33,890 nucleotides of DNA from Anaerolineales bacterium UBA3082 (GCA_002366595.1 DFBK01000014.1:28654-62543), one strand, 5' to 3'. Counted from the stretch's first letter, positions 26,598-33,866 are shown. The notes: generated by a model not told the origin, from the letters alone. Program-made: numbers and translations.

Positions 26598-27044
26598 GTG
26601 GAAGACGAAACCTATATGCGGGAGGCACTGGCCGAGGCGGAGAGGGCCTACCGGAAGGGGGAGATCCCCGTAGGGGCGGTGGCTGTCAAGGACGGGGTCA
26701 TCATCGGCCGAGGGCACAACCAGAAGGAAGAACTGAGCGACCCCACGGCCCACGCGGAGATGACAGCCCTGAAGCAGGCTGCCCAGGCCCTGGGAGGCTG
26801 GCGGCTCACGGGGGTAACCCTCTATAGCACCTTAGAGCCTTGTCCCATGTGTGCTGGAGCCCTGGTCATGGCCCGGGTGGAGCGGCTGGTTTACGCCGTG
26901 GAGGACCCCAAGTCAGGGGCCTGTGGCTCGGTTTTCGACCTGGTGCGATCTCCTCACCTAAACCATCGGTTGAAAGTAAGTAAAGGGGTATTAGCGGAAG
27001 AGACGCAAGAACTCTTAGATAAGTTTTTCCAAGAGTTGCGGTGA
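26598..27044 (+). CDS. tadA: tRNA-specific adenosine deaminase
   Basis: TadA converts A34 to inosine in tRNA-Arg(ACG) in the cytosol. The zinc deaminase site is clear: DPTAHAEMTAL (about H52, E54) and LEPCPMCAGALVMARV (about C82, C85). At 148 residues from the GTG at 26598 the protein has normal length. This start was preferred to an upstream in-frame codon at 26544, which lies before the promoter; an ATG six codons further in is another option. It lies 6 nt before tRNA-Ser(CGA). Confidence 0.92.
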   Translation: MEDETYMREALAEAERAYRKGEIPVGAVAVKDGVIIGRGHNQKEELSDPTAHAEMTALKQAAQALGGWRLTGVTLYSTLEPCPMCAGALVMARVERLVYAVEDPKSGACGSVFDLVRSPHLNHRLKVSKGVLAEETQELLDKFFQELR

Positions 27045-27050
27045 TAGCCT

Positions 27051-27139
27051 GGAGGGGTGCCGGAGTGGACGATCGGGGCGGTCTCGAAAACCGCTGTGGG
27101 GGGTAACCCCCACCGTGGGTTCGAATCCCACCCCCTCCG
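27051..27139 (+). tRNA. tRNA-Ser (anticodon CGA)
   Basis: Acceptor GGAGGGG (27051-27057) pairs with CCCCTCC (27132-27138). The anticodon arm GCGGT-CTCGAAA-ACCGC gives CGA at 27085-27087. A long variable arm (TGTGGGGGGTAACCCCCAC) and T-loop GGTTCGAATCC complete a class II serine tRNA. CCA is not encoded. Confidence 0.95.
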
Positions 27140-27147
27140 TTTATCCT

Positions 27148-27182
27148 GCCTGCCCCCCGGCCTGGCAAGTACCGGGGCAGGC
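27148..27182. repeat. GC-rich hairpin after tRNA-Ser(CGA)
   Basis: GCCTGCCCC (27148-27156) pairs with GGGGCAGGC (27174-27182), with an extra CCGG/CCGG pairing inside. It may end tRNA transcription or be an interspersed palindrome. Confidence 0.55.
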
Positions 27183-27207
27183 TGGCACGTGGTAGGCCAG
27201 GGAGCGA

Positions 27208-27262
27208 ATCCCGACGAAGTCGGGATGGGTCGAAGGGTTTATCCTGAGTGAGCCGAAGGGCC
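27208..27262. repeat. composite interspersed palindromic repeat
   Basis: ATCCCGAC-GAA-GTCGGGAT (27208-27226) is followed by GTCGAAGGGTTTATCCTGAG and GCCGAAGGG. Repeats of this make-up (GTCGAAGG...TATCCTGAGCG) are common as intergenic palindromes in environmental bacteria, from memory. Confidence 0.6.
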
Positions 27263-27288
27263 TGTTCTAAGCCTGTGGAAGGGCAAGC

Positions 27289-27558
27289 ATGTGGTTCTGT
27301 TACATCGTGAGATGCTCCGATAGTTCCTACTATGTGGGGATCACCAAGAACCTAGAGTCGCGGGTCTCAGAGCACAATGCGGGGCGCGGCTCGGCATATA
27401 CAAGAGCGCGTCGTCCCGTGCGACTCCTGTGGTACGAGGAGCATGAAACGCGAAGCAGCGCCACCAAGCGGGAGCGAGAAATTAAAAGTTGGAGACGGGC
27501 CAGGAAAGAGGGTTTGATTAGGGGGGCCATTGCCCTCGAAACGAAGGAGGTACTATGA
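27289..27558 (+). CDS. GIY-YIG endonuclease-domain protein, coupled to a GHKL ATPase gene
   Basis: The 89-residue protein is a single GIY-YIG domain of the UPF0213 (YhbQ-like) type. CYIVRCSDSSYYVGIT carries the two signature tripeptides, followed by R24, EHN (28-30) and an acidic helix KREREIKSW. Such nucleases cut DNA in repair or mobile elements, but most small ones have no known role. The ATG follows GGAAGGG by five bases. Its TGA overlaps the ATG of the following gene (ATGA at 27555-27558), so the two proteins are translationally coupled. With the ATPase it may form a two-gene defence module; this is inference from arrangement. Confidence 0.85.
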   Translation: MWFCYIVRCSDSSYYVGITKNLESRVSEHNAGRGSAYTRARRPVRLLWYEEHETRSSATKREREIKSWRRARKEGLIRGAIALETKEVL

Positions 27559-29315
27559 GCAGGCGCCAGAATGTGCCGGAGGTAGATGCAGCGGCGGAAT
27601 TCCTCGAGATCATTTCTGATTTCCGCGATCCACGCGATGCTGTTCGGGAGGCAATTAGCAACGCTTTCGACGCGGGCGCGGACACCATCTGTGTAGAGGC
27701 ACGGGTTGAGAAGTTTGAAGGAGATGATGAGCTCGTCTTGGAATTTGAGGACGACGGCGCAGGGATGATACTAGGAGATGGGTCGGAATCTGACATACCC
27801 AGCATTAAGGCGTTCTTCGACTTGGGGCGGTCCACATGGAGAGTAGGGGAAAGGTACATTGGCAAGAAAGGTCATGGAACTAAGACATATTTCAACTGTA
27901 GGCAAATCGAGGTCTGCACCTGGAGAGAGGGCAAAGAAATCTACGCTCTTATGGACTCACCGAAACGATTCCTTTCTGAGGGCCAGGTGCCACCGTATGA
28001 ATCTGAGGTAACGTCAGCGCCCAAGAATAGGCATGGGACAAAGATAGTGATCCGAGGTTACAACCGGAATGTCACAAGGGGATTCAGCCATTACGAACTC
28101 TGGGATTTCATCCTGTGGTTTACAAAATTCGGTTCTGTGGAACTGGAGGTGGGACGCGTAGAAAACAAGGACAAGAAGCTACGACTCACCGGCTTGGGGA
28201 GAGCCGAGCCCGAGGTGCTAGAATTTGGCCACCTATTTCCCCCAGAGAACTATAATCTGAAGGAGCTCAAGCGAGAGGACCCCGCCTCGCCCAGCAAGTA
28301 TTTTGTCAAGAAATGGAGCCAATCGGCACTACCAGTGAGGGGGTTCCCTCATGTCAAGTTGGACATCGTCTTCTACATCGAGGGGGACAAGGCAAAGGCC
28401 TACAACCCGATGATCAAGCGCCGCGGGCGTCCCCCAAGGGAACCCATCACAAGGGAAGGCATGTACTCTGTCGAGGATAGATATGGATTGTGGGTCTGTC
28501 GAGACTATGTTCCAATTCAGCGGATGAATGACTGGATTGCCGTGGGTAAACAAGTGTGGACGAAGTATCATGCGTTCGTCAATTGTCAGGACTTCCATTT
28601 GACAGCCAATCGAGGAGATGTTGGGAATACCCCTGACGATTTGCTAAGTGCCATAGGTGAAACTGTCGAGGAGTGGTTTGCCACTCAGGTCCAAGGAGAC
28701 AAGGTCTACAAACGATATAGTGAGGAACTTGAGCGCGAGAAGTCCTATCGCCTACCGCGTCAGGAGGAAACAGAGCTAAGGAAAAGGAAAGGCTTTGCGA
28801 GAAGGAAGAAGGTATTTCAAACCTCCAATGAGGCGCTCTTGGTGGCCAAAGAGATCAAGCTAATTGAGCCAAGGCAAGAGGCAGGGGTCTTCGGTCTATT
28901 CTGCACCCTATATGCCCTCAATCCGGACCTCTTCAATCTCCACATAGTCGACTATGACACACACAAGGGTTATGACGCCCTGGCGCTAGTCGACCTACCC
29001 ACTTCTTTGAACGGACAACAATATCGGTTTGTGGAATTCAAGAGAGAGCTAGAGAAGGAATTCGATCATTCCTTTGACAGGCTCGCCGCGGTTGTCTGTT
29101 GGGATTGCAATCTTGGCGACGGCGACCCGGTAACTGACATCAAGGCGACTACGAGGACTCTCAAGATTACCAAGCCCGGACCCAGCACTGAATATACCAA
29201 GCACATGCTTGTCTCGGACATCGAACCCCACAATATCGAAGTCTACGTGCTGAAGGACTATCTCAAAGAGAGACTTGACATAGAGTTTAGACCGCGAGGA
29301 GTTGCTAGGCAATAG
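27555..29315 (+). CDS. GHKL (MORC/Hsp90-like) ATPase with PD-(D/E)xK-like C-terminal domain
   Basis: 586 residues. The ATPase site has all main boxes: N-box REAISNAFDAGAD (E32, N36), G1 EFEDDGAGM (D67, G68, G70) and G2 GKKGHGTK (103-110). The middle resembles the transducer region of GHKL proteins. Near the C-terminus GYDALALVD (D474) and YRFVEFKREL (E494, K496) give the D...ExK spacing of a PD-(D/E)xK nuclease-like fold. MORC-like ATPases next to nucleases are known from restriction and other conflict systems. The gene overlaps the GIY-YIG gene by 4 nt and lies between two tRNA-Ser genes, beside a toxin-antitoxin pair. Codon use looks less GC-rich than neighbouring housekeeping genes, by eye. 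Defence against phage is my inference, not shown. Confidence 0.78.
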   Translation: MSRRQNVPEVDAAAEFLEIISDFRDPRDAVREAISNAFDAGADTICVEARVEKFEGDDELVLEFEDDGAGMILGDGSESDIPSIKAFFDLGRSTWRVGERYIGKKGHGTKTYFNCRQIEVCTWREGKEIYALMDSPKRFLSEGQVPPYESEVTSAPKNRHGTKIVIRGYNRNVTRGFSHYELWDFILWFTKFGSVELEVGRVENKDKKLRLTGLGRAEPEVLEFGHLFPPENYNLKELKREDPASPSKYFVKKWSQSALPVRGFPHVKLDIVFYIEGDKAKAYNPMIKRRGRPPREPITREGMYSVEDRYGLWVCRDYVPIQRMNDWIAVGKQVWTKYHAFVNCQDFHLTANRGDVGNTPDDLLSAIGETVEEWFATQVQGDKVYKRYSEELEREKSYRLPRQEETELRKRKGFARRKKVFQTSNEALLVAKEIKLIEPRQEAGVFGLFCTLYALNPDLFNLHIVDYDTHKGYDALALVDLPTSLNGQQYRFVEFKRELEKEFDHSFDRLAAVVCWDCNLGDGDPVTDIKATTRTLKITKPGPSTEYTKHMLVSDIEPHNIEVYVLKDYLKERLDIEFRPRGVARQ

Positions 29316-29334
29316 GTCGTCAGTGTTGTCCTAT

Positions 29335-29378
29335 GGAGAGGTCGCATGTCCGGTCTAGTGCACAATCGGCGTGTAGGC
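29335..29378 (+). pseudogene. 5' fragment of tRNA-Ser
   Basis: 44 nt match the 5' part of the intact tRNA-Ser at 29971 (GGAGAGGTCGCAT, GTCCGGTCTAGTGC, CGTGTAGGC), with small deletions in the anticodon loop. The remaining tRNA is absent. It and the intact gene form direct repeats around the toxin-antitoxin genes. Confidence 0.75.
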
Positions 29379-29382
29379 GTGC

Positions 29383-29425
29383 TTGACAAAGGTCACTATT
29401 GAATTTATAATAATTCTGTACAGAA
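29383..29425 (+). promoter_or_regulatory. consensus promoter and palindromic operator of the toxin-antitoxin operon
   Basis: TTGACA (29383-29388) and TATAAT (29406-29411) are 17 nt apart, a perfect consensus. Directly after, TTCTGTACAGAA (29414-29425) is a perfect 12-bp palindrome over the start of transcription, a likely site for autorepression by the antitoxin. Confidence 0.72.
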
Positions 29426-29447
29426 AAAGTAACGTAAGAGGTATGAT

Positions 29448-29729
29448 ATGGCTGTAAAGATTATGCCCGTGACTGATCTGAGGCAGAAGATTACCTCCGT
29501 GCTCAAGGAGTTGGAGGAGAGCGGCCAGCCCCTCTACATCACCCAATATGGCCGCCCCAAAGCGGTGCTCCTCAGTTACCAAGGCTATGAATCCCTTATC
29601 CGCGAATTGGAGGACCTGGGAGATAGCCTGAGCATCTATGAGGGGAAGGGGAAGGGCAAGCCATCTCGGCCCTACGAAGAGTTCATAGCCGAGGTCTCAA
29701 CGCCTGCCAGTGTACAGAGTAAGGATTAG
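29448..29729 (+). CDS. Phd/YefM-family antitoxin
   Basis: The 93-residue protein has the N-terminal fold of Phd/YefM antitoxins: VTDLRQKITSVLKELEESG, then QPLYITQYGRPKAVLLSYQGYESL. It should bind the toxin through its disordered C-terminus (from about residue 65, rich in K, G and P) and repress its own promoter. The toxin gene starts inside its last codons (20-nt overlap), typical of coupled pairs. The pair lies between the tRNA-Ser fragment and the intact tRNA-Ser(GGA). Confidence 0.9.
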   Translation: MAVKIMPVTDLRQKITSVLKELEESGQPLYITQYGRPKAVLLSYQGYESLIRELEDLGDSLSIYEGKGKGKPSRPYEEFIAEVSTPASVQSKD

Positions 29730-29967
29730 GCCTAGGGCAGAGCGGGAGATGAGGCGGCTTCCCCCCGAGGTCTTTGCTAGGATGGACGCTAAGATCCAAG
29801 GTTTGCGCGAAGATCCAAGACCGCCGGGAGTGGAGAAATTAAGGAGTAAAGAGGGCTGGCGGATAAGGGTAGGTGATTATAGAGTTATCTATGAGATAGA
29901 TGACCGATCTCGCGAGGTGATGATTTACCGAGTTCAGCATCGTAAAGATGTTTATCGCCCACGATAG
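29710..29967 (+). CDS. RelE/ParE-superfamily toxin
   Basis: The 85-residue protein has the RelE fold signature: YRVRIRPRAEREMRRLP, LREDPRPPGVEKLRSKEGWRIRVGDYRVIYEID, and the end VMIYRVQHRKDVYRPR with the arginine/histidine cluster used for mRNA cleavage. As a member of the RelE branch it probably cuts mRNA at the ribosome; a gyrase-type ParE is less likely from the GDYRVIY-RVQHRKDVY core. The start is a GTG inside the antitoxin gene. tRNA-Ser(GGA) begins 3 nt after its stop. Confidence 0.9.
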   Translation: MYRVRIRPRAEREMRRLPPEVFARMDAKIQGLREDPRPPGVEKLRSKEGWRIRVGDYRVIYEIDDRSREVMIYRVQHRKDVYRPR

Positions 29968-29970
29968 CGT

Positions 29971-30060
29971 GGAGAGGTCGCATAGTCCGGTCTAGTGCGC
30001 ACGATTGGAAATCGTGTAGGCCGAAAGGCCTCGGGGGTTCAAATCCCCCCCTCTCCGCCA
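29971..30060 (+). tRNA. tRNA-Ser (anticodon GGA)
   Basis: Acceptor GGAGAGG (29971-29977) pairs with CCTCTCC (30050-30056). The anticodon arm ACGAT-TGGAA-ATCGT gives GGA. A long variable arm (AGGCCGAAAGGCCT) and T-arm GGGGGTTCAAATCCCCC follow. The 3' CCA is encoded. Confidence 0.94.
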
Positions 30061-30065
30061 CTTTC

Positions 30066-30101
30066 AAGTGCCACTTCCTGATCTGGGGAGTGGCACTTTT
30101 T
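30066..30101 (+). terminator. intrinsic terminator after tRNA-Ser(GGA)
   Basis: AAGTGCCACT (30066-30075) pairs perfectly with AGTGGCACTT (30089-30098), loop 13 nt, followed by TTT within a run of five T. Confidence 0.8.
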
Positions 30102-30102
30102 G

Positions 30103-30132
30103 TTGCCACTTTCGCCTACCTCAAGGTATAAT
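30103..30132 (+). promoter_or_regulatory. promoter of the 64-residue protein gene
   Basis: TTGCCA (30103-30108) and TATAAT (30127-30132) are 18 nt apart. The gene follows after a leader with AAAGGAGG. Confidence 0.62.
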
Positions 30133-30163
30133 GGTCTGGGGGCACTACTAGAAAGGAGGAAAG

Positions 30164-30358
30164 ATGGCGGAAGTTATCCCTGATACCGACAGCGTAGAGG
30201 TGGCAAAGATAGGTTTCGCCCACTGGGTGGTGGCCAGGGTGGATAACGCCTGGTCGATGGAAGATTACAAGGGGGTTGCCAGTCCCGAGGCCCACGCGGA
30301 CAAGCTCCTGGAACTATTCGATAAGGCTTACCGAGCAGCCAGCAAAACCATAGAATAG
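30164..30358 (+). CDS. small protein of unknown function (64 residues)
   Basis: It has its own promoter and a strong binding site (AAAGGAGG, 5 nt before the ATG), which favours a real gene. The protein is soluble and acidic at both ends (MAEVIPDTDSVEVAKIGF; LLELFDKAYRAASKTIE) with tryptophans near residues 22 and 30. No family is recognised. It lies between the terminator of tRNA-Ser(GGA) and a decayed tRNA-Ser-like stretch. Confidence 0.65.
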   Translation: MAEVIPDTDSVEVAKIGFAHWVVARVDNAWSMEDYKGVASPEAHADKLLELFDKAYRAASKTIE

Positions 30359-30522
30359 GGTCATATAGAATGAACGGCATCCAGCGCCCCCTTCAGACTT
30401 CCCCGAGCACCTATGAGGTCACCACACGCGTCGATAAGCCGGGCGTCACTCCTTTCGCTGGACTTGGGAGTTGACGAGAGACAGAAAATATGGCCACTGT
30501 TTCTTTATCGTGACCCAGTTCC

Positions 30523-30600
30523 GGTAGGGGCACACTGTGTAGTCCAGTCCAATGAGTGCCCTTGGCAATCGTGTGGCCCAAGAGGACTCGCCGTTTGACT
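30523..30600 (+). pseudogene. decayed tRNA-Ser-like sequence
   Basis: 30540-30590 aligns without gaps to the D-arm through variable arm of tRNA-Ser(GGA), about 41 of 55 positions by eye (TAGTCC, GTCC, TTGG, AATCGTGT, ACTCG). The acceptor and anticodon stems no longer pair. It looks like an old tRNA-Ser copy whose 3' part has become the SRP RNA promoter. Confidence 0.4.
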
Positions 30601-30623
30601 TTTGCTCACTCTTAGGGTAGCAT
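30595..30623 (+). promoter_or_regulatory. SRP RNA promoter
   Basis: TTGACT (30595-30600) and TAGCAT (30618-30623) are 17 nt apart; predicted initiation falls at the first bases of the SRP RNA (30629-30630). Confidence 0.65.
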
Positions 30624-30628
30624 TTCGT

Positions 30629-30901
30629 GAGGCCGTGCTAGACGGGGAGCCAGCGGTGCCCTGTACCCGCAATCCGCTATAGCGGGGTCGAACTCCCTCT
30701 CGAGGTCCTGAGTTGTCCGGGACTGCCGAGGAGAAGTAGCGTTGAAGGCCGGGTCCTGCGCAGCAGAAGCCTACGAACCCCGTCAGGTCCGGGAGGAAGC
30801 AGCGGTAAGTAGTCACTTCTGGGTGCCGCGGGGGCACCTGGTTGGAGCCAACTGGCCTAGGTAAGCCGGGCAGCCCGGATCGACAGAGGGTGCACGGCCT
30901 C
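30629..30901 (+). ncRNA. ffs: signal recognition particle RNA, large (Alu-type) form
   Basis: The ends pair: GAGGCCGTGC (30629-30638) with GCACGGCCTC (30892-30901). The 5' domain shows the typical GACGGGGAGCCAGCGGTGCC. The conserved tip of domain IV is CAGGTCCGGGAGGAAGCAGC, where Ffh binds. At 273 nt it is the long form with an Alu domain, as in Bacillus and many deep-branching phyla, not the short E. coli type. Position after tadA and tRNA-Ser is a common bacterial arrangement. Confidence 0.93.
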
Positions 30902-30964
30902 TCTTTTCTAATCCAGGAGAGGCGGCCCGAACCTCACCCTCTCCCATACAGAGGTTCACTTTCA

Positions 30965-32482
30965 TTGTCATCGGAACGCGCTATCTCTAGACCTGCGGCT
31001 CGCGCGCCGGAATTACCCCACCCTCTGGCTCGCTGGCGACCGCGAGAGGGGCTTCTGGTAATCTGCCTCCTCCTGGTAGCCACCTACGCCATGCACTACG
31101 CCTACATATCCACCCAAAGGGAGGTAACCCTATCCGTGGATGGTTACCCCCTCTCCTTCCGCACCCACCAGACCTCCGTGGATGCTTTCCTAGAGGAGAT
31201 AGGGGTAGAAGTGAACGAAGCGGATATCGTCCTTCCTGGCTTTCACACCGATCTCGACGATCAAGTCGTTATCGAGCGGGCCAAGCCGGTCATCCTGGAG
31301 GTGGATGGACAGACCCTAGAACGATATACCCACAGCAAGACGGTAGGCGACTTTCTCTTGGAGACAGGGGTAGCCCTAAGGCCCCACGACCGGATCACCA
31401 TGGAAGAGGTGGAGGTGGACCTAGAAACCCCCTTATCCTCGAGGCCTATATCGGTTCCGAGAGGTGTAGGCAAGGGTAAGACTATGCCCTTTTCCCCGAA
31501 TCCGCTATCAACTCGGAGGATAGTCATCCATCGCTCCGTCCCCCTCCAACTCTTCGACGACGGCGTGCTCACCACCTTCTCTACCACCGCTCCCACAGTG
31601 GGAGAGGCCCTCAAAGAACATGGCGTTCTCATCTACCTGGGGGATCGAGTGAAACCGGGCTTAGGTACCCTCGTCTCCACAGGGGTGCGAGTCTATATCA
31701 AACGGGCGAAACCCTTGACCATCTTAGTCGATGGCCGGCGTATCGTGACCCGCACCCAAACGGAGCGGGTGAAAGAAGCCCTGGAGCAAGAGGGGGTCAC
31801 CCTGGGGGTCAGGGATTACACTATTCCCGATAGGCTAACCCCTCTAACGGACAACATGACCGTGCAGGTGATAAGGGTCAAGGAGGAGTTCGTTATCGAG
31901 GAGGAGTCGATCCCCTTCGAGACGGTCCGGAGACCCGACCCAGAGTTGGAGATAGATCATCAGCGCCTAGCCCAACAGGGCGAGGAGGGGCTAAGGAGGC
32001 GGCTGATCCGCATACACTATGAGAACGGCCAGGAAAAAGAGCGGGTAATCACAAATGAGTGGGTGGCGAAGGAGCCTACCACCAAGGTAATCGCCTATGG
32101 GGGCGAGATAGTGGTTAGGGAACTGGAGGCACCAGAGGGGCCGGTCCGGTATTGGCGTAAAATCAGGATGCTGGCTACCTCATACACCGCGGCTACTGCG
32201 GGGAAATCTAGGGATAACCCCCGCTATGGTCTAACATATCTGGGCTGGAAGGCTACTAGAGGGGTCATCGCTGTCGATCCGCGGGTGATAAACCTCGGTA
32301 CCAAGATGTACGTGCCCGGCTATGGGTTCGGCACCGCCGCTGACACGGGAGGGGCGATCAAGGGTAGACATATCGATCTGGCCTACGATGAGGGTAACCT
32401 GGTCCATTGGTTCAAGTGGGTGGATGTCTACCTCTTGGAGCCAGTGCCCCCTCCCGCGGAGATACGCTGGATCCTCCCCTGA
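30965..32482 (+). CDS. DUF348-G5-3D domain cell-wall protein (YabE-like)
   Basis: The protein is anchored by a membrane span at about residues 28-48. Three ubiquitin-like DUF348 repeats follow (each with VDG/DG and VGDFL/VGEAL-type cores). A G5 domain comes next (about 300-385), and a C-terminal 3D domain (about 400-480, MLATSYTAATAG ... DTGGAIKGRHIDL) carries the three conserved Asp residues of the double-psi barrel lytic transglycosylase-like fold. It probably remodels peptidoglycan or stabilises the wall. The TTG at 30965 was chosen because earlier in-frame codons lie inside the SRP RNA; the exact start is uncertain. rsmA follows 21 nt downstream, the same order as yabE and ksgA in Bacillus. 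Confidence 0.85.
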   Translation: MSSERAISRPAARAPELPHPLARWRPREGLLVICLLLVATYAMHYAYISTQREVTLSVDGYPLSFRTHQTSVDAFLEEIGVEVNEADIVLPGFHTDLDDQVVIERAKPVILEVDGQTLERYTHSKTVGDFLLETGVALRPHDRITMEEVEVDLETPLSSRPISVPRGVGKGKTMPFSPNPLSTRRIVIHRSVPLQLFDDGVLTTFSTTAPTVGEALKEHGVLIYLGDRVKPGLGTLVSTGVRVYIKRAKPLTILVDGRRIVTRTQTERVKEALEQEGVTLGVRDYTIPDRLTPLTDNMTVQVIRVKEEFVIEEESIPFETVRRPDPELEIDHQRLAQQGEEGLRRRLIRIHYENGQEKERVITNEWVAKEPTTKVIAYGGEIVVRELEAPEGPVRYWRKIRMLATSYTAATAGKSRDNPRYGLTYLGWKATRGVIAVDPRVINLGTKMYVPGYGFGTAADTGGAIKGRHIDLAYDEGNLVHWFKWVDVYLLEPVPPPAEIRWILP

Positions 32483-32503
32483 TGGCCCCCGAGAGGTGAA
32501 AGC

Positions 32504-33358
32504 GTGAGCCTAGGAGAGACCAGGCGGCTCCTCCGTGAGTTCAACATAAGACCCAAGAAGAGCCTGGGCCAGAACTTCCTAGTCAGCGACACCCTCCTTA
32601 GGGCCATAACCTCTGCCGCAGAGATAGACACAAAGGACACCATCCTAGAGATAGGGGCTGGCTTGGGAACCCTCACCCGTGCCCTCGCGGAACGGGCCCA
32701 GCGAGTCATCGCCCTAGAGGTCGATGAACGGCTTTTCCTCCCTCTCCGCCAGGTGCTCCAAGATTACCCCAATGTCGAGATCGTGCAGGGCAACATCCTA
32801 AAGATCGATCTGGCTCAACTCCTGGAAGGCCCAGGAGAGGTCCCAAAGGAAGTCAACTACAAAGTAGTGGCTAATCTCCCCTACTATGCTACCTCCGCCA
32901 TCCTGCGCCGCCTTCTAGAAGCGGCGCGAAAGCCGCAACTTCTGGTGGTGACGGTGCAGCGGGAGGTAGGCGAGCGCTTGGTGGCGGGGCCCGGGCAGAT
33001 GAGTATCCTCTCCGTCAGTGTCCAATTCTATGGGTGGCCGCGGATCGTGGCCCGAGCCCCAGCGAGGGCCTTTTATCCCCCACCCAAGGTCGCTTCCGCC
33101 GTGGTGCGCATCGATGTTTATGAAGAGCCTCCCGCCGAGGTGGACGATGTAGAGGCTTTCTTCTCCCTAGTGCGGGGCGGTTTCGCCCAGAGGCGGAAGT
33201 ATCTCAAGAACTCGCTTCCCCCGAGGTTAGAGTTGTCGGCCGACCAGGTAACCTCCGCCCTGCGCCGGGCAAAGATCGAGGAGACCCTCAGGCCTCAAGC
33301 CCTGAGCGTGGAGGATTGGGCTAGGCTCTATCAAGAACTGGCCCCCAAATTACGATAG
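32504..33358 (+). CDS. rsmA: 16S rRNA dimethyladenosine transferase
   Basis: RsmA (KsgA) dimethylates A1518 and A1519 of 16S rRNA late in 30S assembly. The substrate-recognition N-terminus KKSLGQNFL lies at residues 18-26, the SAM motif LEIGAGLGTLT at 48-58, and the catalytic NLPYY at about 123-127. PPPKVASAVVRI near residue 197 is another family mark. Length 284 residues is normal. The GTG at 32504 follows GAGAGGTG by five bases. The transposase relic begins about 140 nt downstream on the other strand. Confidence 0.94.
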   Translation: MSLGETRRLLREFNIRPKKSLGQNFLVSDTLLRAITSAAEIDTKDTILEIGAGLGTLTRALAERAQRVIALEVDERLFLPLRQVLQDYPNVEIVQGNILKIDLAQLLEGPGEVPKEVNYKVVANLPYYATSAILRRLLEAARKPQLLVVTVQREVGERLVAGPGQMSILSVSVQFYGWPRIVARAPARAFYPPPKVASAVVRIDVYEEPPAEVDDVEAFFSLVRGGFAQRRKYLKNSLPPRLELSADQVTSALRRAKIEETLRPQALSVEDWARLYQELAPKLR

Positions 33359-33440
33359 CCCCTAAAGAAGAGTAGAGGCCCTTGAGAAGTCTCCCTTTCT
33401 GTCCCCTAGAGCCCAAATTAGGAAGCACCGCTTGTGTCAA

Positions 33441-33518
33441 CTCAAATGAAAATGTTACCGAACGGAGATGGTTCTTTTCCCACAGGGATACTTTACGTAC
33501 AAATGATAATGTTACCGG
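33441..33518 (-). repeat. paired terminal sites of the transposase relic
   Basis: On the minus strand CGGTAACATTATCATTTG (ending at 33499 or so) and CGGTAACATTTTCATTTGAG (33444-33463) recur in tandem. Once mini-repeat copy 9 is removed the spacing is about 36 nt. They look like transposase-binding sites at an insertion-sequence end. Confidence 0.55.
33478..33499 (+). repeat. double-hairpin mini-repeat, copy 9
   Basis: TCCCACAGGGA followed by TACTTTACGTA (22 nt). The second stem is TAC/GTA instead of TCC/GGA, with both arms changed. Confidence 0.78.
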
Positions 33519-33736
33519 GATGCCCTCTTCTTTCTGGCTCTGAATAGGTGTAGATAGCGTTTTGTAAACGTCTTCCGTCTTCTCTGGAACAGCACCAGGC
33601 AAACGAAAGATATGATCGATTAGGTGGTAAATCTCTTTACGCAACTGTCGAGGGTTGACCTGGTCCCGAAGAGTTCGAAGCTGCTCCTTTTGTTCCTCAG
33701 AGATCACACCGGTTTCAGATAGGCGGTCAAAAGGCG

Positions 33737-33757
33737 TCCTTACAGGATCCCGAGGGA
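33737..33757 (-). repeat. double-hairpin mini-repeat, copy 10
   Basis: The minus strand reads TCCCTCGGGA followed by TCCTGTAAGGA (21 nt). Exact removal gives the transposase reading QAQTPFDRL. Confidence 0.86.
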
Positions 33758-33845
33758 TTTGAGCTTGGTCGAAGCGGCGTTTGATCCGTGAAGGTTGGCC
33801 ATCGGCAGAGGCCAAGGTTTTCTCTGTAAGGCGCATGACAGGCTG

Positions 33846-33866
33846 TACGATAGTATCCCTGTGGGA
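33846..33866 (-). repeat. double-hairpin mini-repeat, copy 11
   Basis: The minus strand reads TCCCACAGGGA followed by TACTATCGTA (21 nt). Exact removal rejoins NFF to QPVM. The second stem is again TAC/GTA, as in copy 9. Confidence 0.82.
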
